From Fluviicoccus sp. (GTDB lineage: Bacteria > Pseudomonadota > Gammaproteobacteria > Pseudomonadales > Moraxellaceae), in NCBI RefSeq assembly GCF_030646115.1, contig NZ_JAUSMX010000015.1, forward strand, positions 62,001 to 126,000: a stretch of DNA of 64,000 bases. Direction: 5' to 3'. Both the position numbers and the translations under genes were made by a program. This document shows positions 18,344 to 26,529 of the stretch, piece by piece; position 1 is the stretch's first letter, and each line of letters begins with the position of its first letter. A model generated the notes under the pieces. That model saw nothing but the letters and a program-made list of their open reading frames with translations, was not told the origin of the DNA and ran no database searches.

Positions 18344-19198
18344 ATGTTTCTGATGTCAAATCGCTTCAAATTACTGCTTCCAGCGCTCGCATGCGTTTCA
18401 GCTCTCTGCTCCGGCATGGTTCAGGCGCGGGAATTCAATGTTTGCCTGAATCCCCGCTTCACTAAGGATCCCATGCTGAAAGCCTATGTCGAACTGATGA
18501 ATCTGGCGGCTGAAAAGGCTGGTCATACCCTGTCCGCCGTGCCTATGAACTGGGAGGACTGTCAGGAAATGGTCAAGCAGGGACAGTTTGACGGCGCCAT
18601 GCCAGCCATCTGGAACGACAAGCGCGCCGAATTCCTGCATATGCCTGCGGATGCCGGTACGAACCTTGATACCCCGTTCGCTTTGGCCAAGCTCGATTAC
18701 GCACTGATCACTCCGGTGGGATCCTCTTACGAGTATAACGGTGTCATCACGAGTGTGCCGCAACCCATTCTGGTGCCCGAAGGTTATGTGCTTGCCAAGG
18801 AAATCGCCAAGCTGGATCCTTCGCTAAAGATCACCAGCATCGGTGCCGATGACTATGACAACTTTGTGCGCCTTACCCGCGGCGAGCCCGGAAGCGTCAT
18901 TGCCCTGAAGCAATACGCCAAAAAAGTCCTCAAAAAGCCGCAGTTCCGTAAAACCCTTAAGCTCAGCAAGAAGACTGTTTTTGCGAAAACCTTCTTCATG
19001 GCGTTCTCGAAAAAGTCTGTTTCCGCCGACGAAGTCATGAAAATGTGGAAAAACATCCCGGTCATCAAGAAAAGCCCGGCTTGGGAAAAAATTCAGGCGC
19101 GCGCCGCCTCGGCATCAGGATCGGCTCCCGCCGTCAAACCGGCCCCGAGCCCTGTTCCGGTCGCTCCGCAGCAGCCCACGCCCCCTGCGGCGACTTAA
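18344..19198 (+). CDS. periplasmic solute-binding protein, SBP_bac_3-like, 284 aa
   Basis: A signal peptide (LLLPALACVSALCSGMVQA, cleaved near residue 28) is followed by a family 3-like binding fold: NVCLNPRFTKDPML, then LMNLAAEKAGHTLSAVPMNWEDCQEMVKQGQFDGAMPAIW. The last 35 residues are an Ala/Pro-rich tail (SGSAPAVKPAPSPVPVAP) uncommon in transport binding proteins; it may span towards the membrane or cell wall. No ABC permease or ATPase gene is nearby. It is followed within 60 bases by the peroxidase and then the kinase, so a sensory use of the bound ligand is the better guess. Confidence 0.78.
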   Translation: MFLMSNRFKLLLPALACVSALCSGMVQAREFNVCLNPRFTKDPMLKAYVELMNLAAEKAGHTLSAVPMNWEDCQEMVKQGQFDGAMPAIWNDKRAEFLHMPADAGTNLDTPFALAKLDYALITPVGSSYEYNGVITSVPQPILVPEGYVLAKEIAKLDPSLKITSIGADDYDNFVRLTRGEPGSVIALKQYAKKVLKKPQFRKTLKLSKKTVFAKTFFMAFSKKSVSADEVMKMWKNIPVIKKSPAWEKIQARAASASGSAPAVKPAPSPVPVAPQQPTPPAAT

Positions 19199-19253
19199 TG
19201 TTTCTTTGACCTTTCCGGCAAAGGACTGCCTGACTCTGAATCAGGTGCCAATC

Positions 19254-20213
19254 ATGAGATTGAAAAGAAAATGGCTGCCCATGGCCATGCTGCTGACGCT
19301 CGCCAGTCTTTCAGGCTTGGCGAACGCGGCTGAACCGTTGCGACCACTGACCTCCCCGAATATTGACCCCCGGAAGGCGGCGCTGGGCAAGAAGCTTTTC
19401 GAGGACAAGCGCCTCTCAGGAGATAGCACGGTCGCCTGTGTGTCCTGTCACGGCTATGCCAGCGGCACCGACAACCTGCCGGTTTCCGTGGGTATCCGCA
19501 AACAGAAGGGCGGCATCAATGCACCGACGATTTATAACGCGGCCAACAATTTCGTACAGTTCTGGGACGGACGGGCCAAAACGCTGGAAGAGCAGGCGCA
19601 TTTCGTGGTCGGGAACACAAAGGAGTTCGACTCTTCCATGGAGCTGATTGTCCGGAAACTGTCCCAAGACAGTGCTCTGGTCAACGAATTCAAGCCGCTC
19701 TATGCGGGCGGACTGAATGCTGACAACGTCCTGCATGCCCTGGCTGACTTCGAACGCACGCTCATTACGCCTTCCCGTTTTGACCAGTATCTGCAAGGTA
19801 ATGCAGGTGCCATCTCCGAACAGGAAAAGCGAGGCTATTCCCTGTTCAAAAACTACGGCTGCGTGGCATGCCATCAGGGGCAGAACGTCGGCGGCAACAT
19901 GTTCCAGATATTCGGCGCCATGAACAATTATTTCAAGGAGCGCGGCACTCCGCTGACTGAGGCCGATAACGGCCGCTACAACGTAACCCGCAACGAAGCT
20001 GACCGCTATATGTTCCGTGTGCCTTCACTGAGGAACGTGGCGTTAACGGCCCCGTATTTCCACGACGCCTCCGCCCCTACGCTGGAAGCAGCCGTCAACA
20101 CCATGTTCAAGTACCAACTGGGCCGCTCAGCGCCTCAGCAGGATAAGGATGACATTGTCGCCTTCCTGAAAAGCCTGACGGGCGCGCACCCCCTGATGAA
20201 ATCCGGCAAATAA
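19254..20213 (+). CDS. di-heme cytochrome c peroxidase / MauG-like protein, 319 aa
   Basis: A signal peptide (MLLTLASLSGLANA) precedes two c-type haem sites: CVSCH at residues 62-66 and CVACH at 203-207. The surroundings (LGKKLFEDKRLSGD, NAPTIYNAANNFVQFWDGRAKTLEEQA, FRVPSLRNVALTAPYFHDASAPTLEAAV) are those of bacterial periplasmic cytochrome c peroxidases, which reduce hydrogen peroxide with electrons from small cytochromes. The start at ATG 19254 has an AGGTG ribosome site; the earlier TTG at 19206 does not. It sits between the binding protein and the kinase, spaced 55 and 16 bases, so it is very likely co-transcribed with them. Confidence 0.9.
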   Translation: MRLKRKWLPMAMLLTLASLSGLANAAEPLRPLTSPNIDPRKAALGKKLFEDKRLSGDSTVACVSCHGYASGTDNLPVSVGIRKQKGGINAPTIYNAANNFVQFWDGRAKTLEEQAHFVVGNTKEFDSSMELIVRKLSQDSALVNEFKPLYAGGLNADNVLHALADFERTLITPSRFDQYLQGNAGAISEQEKRGYSLFKNYGCVACHQGQNVGGNMFQIFGAMNNYFKERGTPLTEADNGRYNVTRNEADRYMFRVPSLRNVALTAPYFHDASAPTLEAAVNTMFKYQLGRSAPQQDKDDIVAFLKSLTGAHPLMKSGK

Positions 20214-20229
20214 TCTTGAGAGCACCCCT

Positions 20230-22047
20230 ATGAAACACATGACCGGTATGGCCATGAGCGCCGCCGACAACATACGCAGGCCCGCTTCCGGGCGAGCCGC
20301 TTCCGTAGCCGCCCTCCTGAAACGCACCCTCCCATGGGCAGTCGCCATCGCGGCCTTGCTTGCCATTCTGGGCTGGCTGGGCTTCATGTCGCTGGGTCAG
20401 GATACAGCCTTGCGCAATCAGGCGAACGAGCAGCTGTCTGCCGTGAAGGTCGCCGATGCGCAACTGGAAACCGCCTTCCTGCAATCCAAGGTTGGCTTGA
20501 TCGAGGACTATGATGGCTTGACCGGTCAGTTTGAAGACTTGCAGTTGAAGATTAAAACTCTGGAGTTGACGGCAAGCAAAGCAGGTATCCCCGTAATCGA
20601 ACTGGATGCACTGAAAAAGCAGGCTGAACAGAAGGGCGAACTGGTGAACCGCTTCAAGGCGCAGCACGCCATTTTCCGCAATTCCATGAATTACCTGCCG
20701 GATGCAGTACGCGCCCTCCGGGAAGCCGCCCTGGCCGTACGTGCTCCGCGCGCTGCAGAATTGGCTTCATCAATTGGCAGTTACACCATTGATTACGCCA
20801 TTAATGAAGATGAGGAAAAAGCCGACCTGATGAAGCAGGCCGCGGTTGAGTTGTCGAACATGGATGGTCTTCCGGATGAAGTGGACGATGCACGCCGTGA
20901 AGTTGTAATGCACGCGTATGCCATCCAGCGTCAGAAGGCCGTCGAAATCCAGCTGTTTCAGGACTTGGCGGCCGTACCTATGCGGGCGACCTTGGACTCC
21001 ATTACCACCGGTCTGATCAAACACTTCGACCACGAAGAGTCTTCCCGCCAGATTTACCGCTCCGGCCTGATCGGTTTTGCGGTGGTGCTGATGGGACTCC
21101 TGGGGCTGATTACCCTGCGCTTGTTCAAGAGCTTCAATCAGATCAATCTGGCCAACGCCACCTTGGAAAGCAACGTGGCCGATCGGACACAGAAGCTCAG
21201 TCAGGCCATGGAACAAATGCAGTCACAGCAATCCCAACTCGTGCAGCAGGAAAAAATGGCCTCGCTGGGTCAAATGGTTGCCGGTGTGGCGCATGAGATC
21301 AACACCCCCTTGGGTTACCTGCGAAGCGGCCTGCAGTCTGCGCAAAGCTCCGTCCCCATGTTTGAGGAGCTGACGAATGCAGTGGCAAAAATGATCAAGA
21401 CAATGACTCGTGAGGACGCCACACAGGAAGAGCTTGAGCAAGATGTTTCGCTCACGGCCGGACTGACGCAAACCATCATGGAGGAAGGGATCGTCACAGA
21501 AATTGATGAGTTACTGAAGAACGGCCTCTTCGGCGTCGACCAGATATCCGAAATCGTCTCCAATCTCAAGGACTTCAGCCGTCTCGATTCCAAATCGGCT
21601 GTCAGCTACAACATGGGGGACTGTATCGCCAACACCCTCAAAATCGCGACCAATCTGGTCAAGACGGTAACTGTCGAGAAGAGCTTGGAGTCAACCCCGC
21701 CGTTGACGGGATTCCCCTCCCAAATCAACCAGGTCCTGCTGAACCTGATCACCAACGCCGTTCACGCCACGGAAAAGCGCGACAAGGGTGCTGTGCGTAT
21801 CGGCCTTCACTTTGACGCCAGCCGCAACGTGGTACGCGTTGATGTTGCCGACAATGGCACCGGTATCCCTGCAGATGTCATGAAGAGAATGTTTGACCCC
21901 TTCTACACCACGAAAAAGGTGGGGCAGGGTACCGGGCTTGGGCTGCATATTTCGCGGCAGATCATTGAGGCCCACAAAGGGACAATCACGGTTGACTCCA
22001 CCGTTGATGTCGGAACCACCTTTACCCTCTGGCTCCCGGTTTCCTAA
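20230..22047 (+). CDS. membrane sensor histidine kinase, 605 aa
   Basis: Membrane helices at about 32-55 and 278-298 enclose a periplasmic domain of about 220 residues that is mostly helical and rich in charged residues (DAQLETAFLQSKVGLIEDYD). A coiled coil (EQMQSQQSQLVQQEKMASLG) leads to the H-box GVAHEINTPLGYL with His at about residue 355, and then the ATPase domain (NLITNAVHATE, DNGTGIPADVMKRMFDPF, GTGLGLHISRQI). No PAS, HAMP signature or receiver is seen. The usual short spacing after the H-box is lengthened by an acidic insert (about 380-430). It lies 16 bases after the peroxidase gene and 53 before the regulator. Confidence 0.87.
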   Translation: MKHMTGMAMSAADNIRRPASGRAASVAALLKRTLPWAVAIAALLAILGWLGFMSLGQDTALRNQANEQLSAVKVADAQLETAFLQSKVGLIEDYDGLTGQFEDLQLKIKTLELTASKAGIPVIELDALKKQAEQKGELVNRFKAQHAIFRNSMNYLPDAVRALREAALAVRAPRAAELASSIGSYTIDYAINEDEEKADLMKQAAVELSNMDGLPDEVDDARREVVMHAYAIQRQKAVEIQLFQDLAAVPMRATLDSITTGLIKHFDHEESSRQIYRSGLIGFAVVLMGLLGLITLRLFKSFNQINLANATLESNVADRTQKLSQAMEQMQSQQSQLVQQEKMASLGQMVAGVAHEINTPLGYLRSGLQSAQSSVPMFEELTNAVAKMIKTMTREDATQEELEQDVSLTAGLTQTIMEEGIVTEIDELLKNGLFGVDQISEIVSNLKDFSRLDSKSAVSYNMGDCIANTLKIATNLVKTVTVEKSLESTPPLTGFPSQINQVLLNLITNAVHATEKRDKGAVRIGLHFDASRNVVRVDVADNGTGIPADVMKRMFDPFYTTKKVGQGTGLGLHISRQIIEAHKGTITVDSTVDVGTTFTLWLPVS

Positions 22048-22100
22048 GCGCCAGAAGCGCGGCTCTCCGCGAGCCGCCACACTCCTTCCGGAGAAAAATC

Positions 22101-23108
22101 ATGATTTCGATCAACACCGCCAGTGTCAATAAAAGGAAAATACTGCTTCTGGATGATGAGGAGCGCGTACTGATTGCCTTGCGGGCAGTGCTGCGCCACC
22201 AGTACAGCGTCACCATTGTGACCGAGGGTGTCGACGCACTTGAAAAGCTCCGGCAGGATGACTTCCATGTCTTTGTCAGCGACCAGCGCATGCCGAACAT
22301 GACGGGTGTGGAGGTGCTGCGTCAGGCCCGTGAAATAGCACCTGCAACCACCCGGCTTCTTTTGACGGGTTATTCTGATCTGGCGGCCATCGTTGGTTCC
22401 GTCAACGAAAGCGAAGTCTTCCGGTTCATCAACAAGCCATGGGACAACAACGAGTTGCTGGCGCTGATCAACCAGGCCGCCGATATTGCGGAGGATGCCA
22501 AGCATGTCTTCAAGGCAAATCCGGCTTTGCTGGAATCCACCTCCCCCGCCGAGGATACCGGCATTGAATCCGCCTCTCCGGATGTGTTTGCGGCCAGGCT
22601 GGATGATGACAGCGGAGAGCCTGTCCTGATCCTCGACCCCGACCGGAATCATGTTGCCATGGTCCGCGAAGGGCTTCGCGGCACAGCCCGGCTGTTGACT
22701 GCCGACAGCACCGACGATGCGCTCACCCTGCTGGCCGAAAATGCAGTAGGTTTGATTATTGTGGATATTTCCGCCGGTCCGGGTGTCATCGAGTTGCTGA
22801 AAGTACTGAAGCAGGAATATCCGCATGTACTCTCCATTGTCACCACAGAACATCAAGACAGCACCATGCTTATTGAGCTTATCAATCAGGTGAAGATTTT
22901 CCGCTACTTGCACAAGCCATACCGCATGGGTCTGCTGAAACAATACGCGCAGTCCGCCCTGACCATGAATGCACGATTCAAGGCGGCGCCGGTGCTGGTC
23001 AAGCAGCAGGCAGCTCAGCAATCCACTGGCAGCGTATCTGTGACCGCATCCTTGTTGAGCAAGGTGAAGTCTCTGGGCGCCAGACTGAAGCTCAGCTTTT
23101 CGAACTGA
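22101..23108 (+). CDS. response regulator with two receiver domains and no output domain, 335 aa
   Basis: The first receiver (about 12-135) has the acidic pocket LLLDDEE, phospho-Asp 61 in VFVSDQRMP and the Lys-Pro-Trp motif FINKPWDNNEL typical of the RpfG/HupR-like group. The second (about 175-300) has DPDRN, an Asp at about 222 in IIVDISAG, and LHKPYRMGLL. After it only about 35 residues remain, so there is no DNA-binding or HD-GYP part; the signal must be passed to another protein. A GGAG ribosome site precedes the ATG. It is followed directly by a terminator and then the PhnD-like gene. Confidence 0.87.
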   Translation: MISINTASVNKRKILLLDDEERVLIALRAVLRHQYSVTIVTEGVDALEKLRQDDFHVFVSDQRMPNMTGVEVLRQAREIAPATTRLLLTGYSDLAAIVGSVNESEVFRFINKPWDNNELLALINQAADIAEDAKHVFKANPALLESTSPAEDTGIESASPDVFAARLDDDSGEPVLILDPDRNHVAMVREGLRGTARLLTADSTDDALTLLAENAVGLIIVDISAGPGVIELLKVLKQEYPHVLSIVTTEHQDSTMLIELINQVKIFRYLHKPYRMGLLKQYAQSALTMNARFKAAPVLVKQQAAQQSTGSVSVTASLLSKVKSLGARLKLSFSN

Positions 23109-23131
23109 TTTCCCTGATCGTAATCACCATG

Positions 23132-23162
23132 GACCGCCGGTCTGTTCAAGCCGGCGGTCTTT
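23132..23162 (+). terminator. Rho-independent terminator after the two-receiver regulator
   Basis: A 9-base perfect stem (GACCGCCGG / CCGGCGGTC) with a 10-base loop is followed by TTT, starting 23 bases after the regulator stop codon. The T run is short, so some read-through into the PhnD-like gene is possible. Confidence 0.7.
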
Positions 23163-23181
23163 ATCCTTGAAGGTTAGTAGC

Positions 23182-24006
23182 ATGATGAAAAGACGCACGT
23201 TCCTGTTTGGCTTGCTGTTAAGCATTTCCGGTTTCTCCGGCCTGCCGGCGCACGCTGCGGGCAAAACGGAGATGCTGGTTTATCCGGGAACCGGCAAGGC
23301 CCAGATACCCCAGGCCGAATTTGACAGAGGTTTTAAAGCCCTGACCACCAGCCTGAAAAGCGAGCTTCGCCTTAAAACCAAACTGGTCCGCCGCATCCCT
23401 CGCCTCTACGAGGCTTTGGGCGGTGAAAAGGCTCCTGAATTCATGTTCGGGCCACCGCAAGCAGCGGCGACCTACATTAACGCCGGTTACATCCCGCTGG
23501 TGCGCGTGGCCAAAAAAGCGTCCGGCATGATCGTCAGCGCCAAAAGCCTGGACGACGTAACGCGGGTGGGATACCCCGGTGAGGAAAGCTGGCTGGGCAT
23601 TGTCGGCCGCTATTCCGTGAACCAGATTCGCAAGACCGATTTGCCACATGAGTACTTCAATACCCAGGACGATGTCGTGCTGGCCCTGAAATCCGGCATA
23701 GTCGATGCAGGCTCTCTGCGCGCCAATACATTTGAAAAATTACGGGAGAGTAATCCTGAATTCACCGCCATCATCAAATTGCCCGGAACCGCGGACTTTA
23801 CCGTTGTCGCAAATCCGGAAACAACCACCGAGAAAGAACGGGAAATAATCCGGCAGGCGTTCATCAACATGCTTCCGGAGGTAAAAGCGGCGTTGACGCC
23901 GGTGATGCACGTGCCTGTTGACAGTTTCGTAGCCGCCGACAAAGAGGACTATGACATTTTGCAGCGTATTGTGAAGGCGGAGAACAAACTGGGCGGCAAC
24001 AAATAG
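23182..24006 (+). CDS. PhnD-like periplasmic phosphate/phosphonate-type binding protein, 274 aa
   Basis: A signal sequence (MKRRTFLFGLLLSISGFSGLPAHA) is followed by a PF12974-like fold: LVYPGTGKAQIPQAEFDRGF, EFMFGPPQAAATYINAGYIPLVRVAK, VGYPGEESWLGIVGRYSVNQI, ALKSGIVDAGSLRANTFEKL. In transport systems this protein feeds a PhnCE permease, but no such genes are here. Stand-alone copies next to kinases commonly serve as ligand sensors. The ATG at 23182 is preferred because the upstream TTG at 23167 lacks a ribosome site. The 'RR' in the signal could allow Tat export, but the pattern is weak. Confidence 0.8.
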   Translation: MMKRRTFLFGLLLSISGFSGLPAHAAGKTEMLVYPGTGKAQIPQAEFDRGFKALTTSLKSELRLKTKLVRRIPRLYEALGGEKAPEFMFGPPQAAATYINAGYIPLVRVAKKASGMIVSAKSLDDVTRVGYPGEESWLGIVGRYSVNQIRKTDLPHEYFNTQDDVVLALKSGIVDAGSLRANTFEKLRESNPEFTAIIKLPGTADFTVVANPETTTEKEREIIRQAFINMLPEVKAALTPVMHVPVDSFVAADKEDYDILQRIVKAENKLGGNK

Positions 24007-24124
24007 CAGCAAGCCTGAAGTAGGGCATATTGCGAAAGTTGCATTGTCCGATTTGTGCTGTTTGCGGGCAGGAAACTGGCCGACCGGTTGTTGGCCAAAA
24101 GAAGCCCGACTCGGCCAAATCCAT

Positions 24125-25180
24125 CTAGTCAGCCAAGCGGTTTTTTGCCATTCCTTTCCGAAATGCTGTCGGTGTGGTGTCTTGGTTGCGACGGAAAGCC
24201 CGCGTAAACGCCGCCGCGCTGGCAAAGCCCGATGCTTCGGCAATTTTGGCGATGTTCCAGTTCGTTTCCAGCAGCAGCGTTACGGCATATTCACAACCCA
24301 CCTCCGAACGGAGTACCGGCAACTTACTGCCTTCCTCGCCGAGCCGCCTGCTCAAGGTACGTTCGGAGATCGCCATCATGTCCGCCAAAGCGCCGGCATC
24401 CAGTGACAGTGATCGATGCATGGCCGCTTGAAGGTGACGTCTGACCTCTTTGGTAAATGACTGACTTTCCGAAATCCTCCGGATTTGCTGCTCCAGGGAC
24501 GCCCGCATGAACCGATGAGATGACGGGCTTGGGGTCAACAACGGAATGGACAGATATTTTTTCGAGAACACCAACTTGTTCTGCGTACTTCCGAAAATGA
24601 AATGACACCCCAATGCCCTGTGGTAATCCTCGACCGTCCCCATGATCGGGGCATGCGTAAAGTGAACCTCCGGAAGATTGATTGGCAGAACGGACACGAA
24701 GGGGGCGATTTTCAGGAAAGCAGCAACAACCGTTTCCGTGTAGAAATCCTGTGTCGCGCCAAAATCATATTTAGGCTCGAAGATCAGATGAACATGTTCT
24801 GACAAATCATGACGCCGGACCGTATAAGCCGGGTTGACCAGCGGAAAGTAGTTCAGCACGCCTTCCAGCGCCTCACCCAACGTCCGGGCCGTGATGGCCA
24901 ACATTCCAATCACGCCATGGATCGTAACCGGAAAGTGATCAATAAAAGTAATCAGGGGCGGCTTTCCGGAAGGGCAAAGCGACAATATCCATTCATTCGA
25001 ATTCCGGATTTGCAAACCATTGACCGTCTGCCCTGGCAGGAGGCTTTCACAGCCGGCCAGACCACAATGACGGAAATATGACTCCACGTCCCTTCCCATG
25101 GCGTTGGTCAAGACCTCCCCAACCTCAAGGTATTGCGCCGGAAATGAAAGCCCCCTGAGGGCATGGTCCGATGCATCCAT
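24125..25180 (-). CDS. AraC-family regulator with arabinose-binding-like N-domain, 351 aa
   Basis: Paralogue of the regulator at 7021-8067: SFPAQYLEVGEVLTNAMGRDV near the start, HFPVTIHGVIGMLAITARTLGEAL in the middle, FTHAPIMGTVEDYHRAL, and the C-terminal helix-turn-helix pair (ISERTLSRRLGEEG, IAKIAEASGFASAAAFTRAFRR). The ATG at 25180 aligns with the paralogue start; the open frame continues to 25255 through AT-rich sequence. It runs towards the binding-protein gene on its left and has an AT-rich 275-base upstream region shared with the DUF3775 gene. Confidence 0.85.
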   Translation of the reverse strand: MDASDHALRGLSFPAQYLEVGEVLTNAMGRDVESYFRHCGLAGCESLLPGQTVNGLQIRNSNEWILSLCPSGKPPLITFIDHFPVTIHGVIGMLAITARTLGEALEGVLNYFPLVNPAYTVRRHDLSEHVHLIFEPKYDFGATQDFYTETVVAAFLKIAPFVSVLPINLPEVHFTHAPIMGTVEDYHRALGCHFIFGSTQNKLVFSKKYLSIPLLTPSPSSHRFMRASLEQQIRRISESQSFTKEVRRHLQAAMHRSLSLDAGALADMMAISERTLSRRLGEEGSKLPVLRSEVGCEYAVTLLLETNWNIAKIAEASGFASAAAFTRAFRRNQDTTPTAFRKGMAKNRLAD

Positions 25181-25455
25181 GACTCGATCCTGAATAATAT
25201 AATAACTCTGTTTATTTTCACTCGTGGCGTTTTTGAACATTATGAATTCCACCAATCAGTTTCCCTCAAACACCAAGAATACTTATTACCAACAATCTAT
25301 TCACCAATCAATATCATGGCTACTCCGGCATTACATTGGCCAGTCCTGCATCATCATGGTGGCTATTATACCAGCATACAACAATAACCCTGATCACCGG
25401 ATGTGCATTACTCACAAACCGGACAATGCATACATAGTCAAAACAAGAGGTAGCG
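25181..25455. other. AT-rich divergent intergenic region
   Basis: This 275-base gap between the AraC gene and the DUF3775 gene carries no recognisable gene. Its base composition is AT-rich and it must hold promoters for both directions, but no convincing consensus pair can be fixed by eye. Confidence 0.4.
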
Positions 25456-25881
25456 ATGTGGCCATTTGACTATCTGGACATGAAGGAAGTGGCCATCGTC
25501 TGCCGGCTGGTTGCCGAATGGAAATGCGATAAGGCCTTCGACTGCAATCAACAAGCAACTTCTGACATATTGCCGTCACTTATCGATGCCACCAGACTGG
25601 AGTCAACATTCATGCACAAGTGGCCACTGAGCAAGATTCTAGTTCTTCGGCAAATTCAGAACTTACCGGAAGGCGCCATTCCTGAGTTGGCCGCTCTTTA
25701 CTGGTTTGGCCGCGGTGACTCCAGCCTCAGGAGCACTACTGCCCATGCCCGCTCCTGCTCGGGCTTAGACCTTTCATATTATCTAGCCAACAAGACAGAC
25801 CTTGACACCTTCCTTATCAAGGGTGAAATGCGACTGCAAAATATCCGGGAAGGCCTAACTCGGGAGCAGAGGGTATTGTGA
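25456..25881 (+). CDS. DUF3775-like small protein, 141 aa
   Basis: The central part LPEGAIPELAALYWFGRGDSS, followed by SYYLANKTDLDTFLIKGEMRL, fits my recollection of the DUF3775 family, in which a Leu-Trp-x-Gly-Arg-Gly-Asp block precedes a segment ending in a YL...P-L-x-x-YL pattern. The function of the family is not known. The protein is soluble and has no signal peptide or membrane helix. A ribosome-site-like AGAGG lies before the ATG. It stands alone, with decayed sequence downstream. Confidence 0.55.
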   Translation: MWPFDYLDMKEVAIVCRLVAEWKCDKAFDCNQQATSDILPSLIDATRLESTFMHKWPLSKILVLRQIQNLPEGAIPELAALYWFGRGDSSLRSTTAHARSCSGLDLSYYLANKTDLDTFLIKGEMRLQNIREGLTREQRVL

Positions 25882-26073
25882 AGGCCCTGAACATCAGCAA
25901 ACGGCATTATTATTGATCTAAACAAATTCGTAACCCGTTACTCTTTTTGATCAGAGCATCCCCGGTCTTTTCTTCAAGCAGCGATAAAACCTAGCTCATT
26001 GAGAAACCAGAGGCTCCGCCCCCGCCTCTTGCCCATTCTCTGATGTTTACGGACTGCACATTGGCGTAACGGA

Positions 26074-26373
26074 ATGTTTACCGTCGTCAAGTTCGTCGAG
26101 AACCGCGAGAGGATCCTTGCCGGGGTTGATGCCATGAACAATATCCCATCCCCAAACCTGCGCACTCAAAACCTGCAGGTCAGCCTGAACTGGGCCTTGC
26201 TGGTGCTTTCCACACTGGGCGGCTGAATGGTTGTAGTGCACAAGCTGCATTTGACCGATATCACACTAATGACGGTCATGGGCCTCACGGCGCTGAAGGC
26301 GGCGCTGGTGATCCTGTTCTACATAGACATTGCATGGGTGCCAATATGGTTTAAAGGCTTCTGCGCCGTTTGA
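26074..26373 (+). pseudogene. small two-helix membrane protein frame with an in-frame stop
   Basis: Reading from ATG 26074 gives about 50 residues ending LNWALLVLSTLGG, then a TGA at 26224-26226, then 48 more residues in the same frame (MVVVHKLHLTDITLMTVMG, KAALVILFYIDIAWVP) up to TGA at 26371-26373. The two hydrophobic segments resemble a short cytochrome-oxidase subunit IV-type protein, but this match is weak. One point mutation of a Trp codon to TGA would explain the break. Two separate small genes are the alternative. Confidence 0.35.
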
Positions 26374-26455
26374 CTGACGGCCTTTTAAGCCATTGGCTGT
26401 GCTATCTGGCGCCGGGACTGGTAACCGGCGCATCAGGCTGACCGAACCAGATCCT

Positions 26456-26516
26456 GAGCGCCAGGCATGGCTCCGAGTGGAACATCAACCGCTTTCCCGT
26501 AAGCATAGAAAACGGA
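26456..26516 (-). pseudogene. scrap of an alpha/beta hydrolase gene
   Basis: About 60 bases match, with a few substitutions and a 5-base deletion, the part of the hydrolase gene at 32273-33088 that encodes FYAYG and the following FHSEP region; a block of 17 consecutive bases (GGCTCCGAGTGGAACAT) is identical. The 5-base gap breaks the frame. It points to a second, now lost, copy of that hydrolase or a recombination event between the two sites. Confidence 0.55.
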
Positions 26517-26529
26517 ATTAATGGCGCTC

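Larger units (their letters stand above)
25882..26529. other. 648-base region of decayed sequence between DUF3775 and LysR genes
   Basis: No intact gene is present. It contains an interrupted small membrane-protein frame (26074-26373) and a scrap of an alpha/beta hydrolase gene (26456-26516), described separately. The remainder is unrecognised. Confidence 0.5.

Noticed and set aside
26224-26226. TGA read as selenocysteine
   Set aside because: No selenocysteine-type hairpin follows and the surrounding frame is not a known selenoprotein; a stop mutation is simpler.
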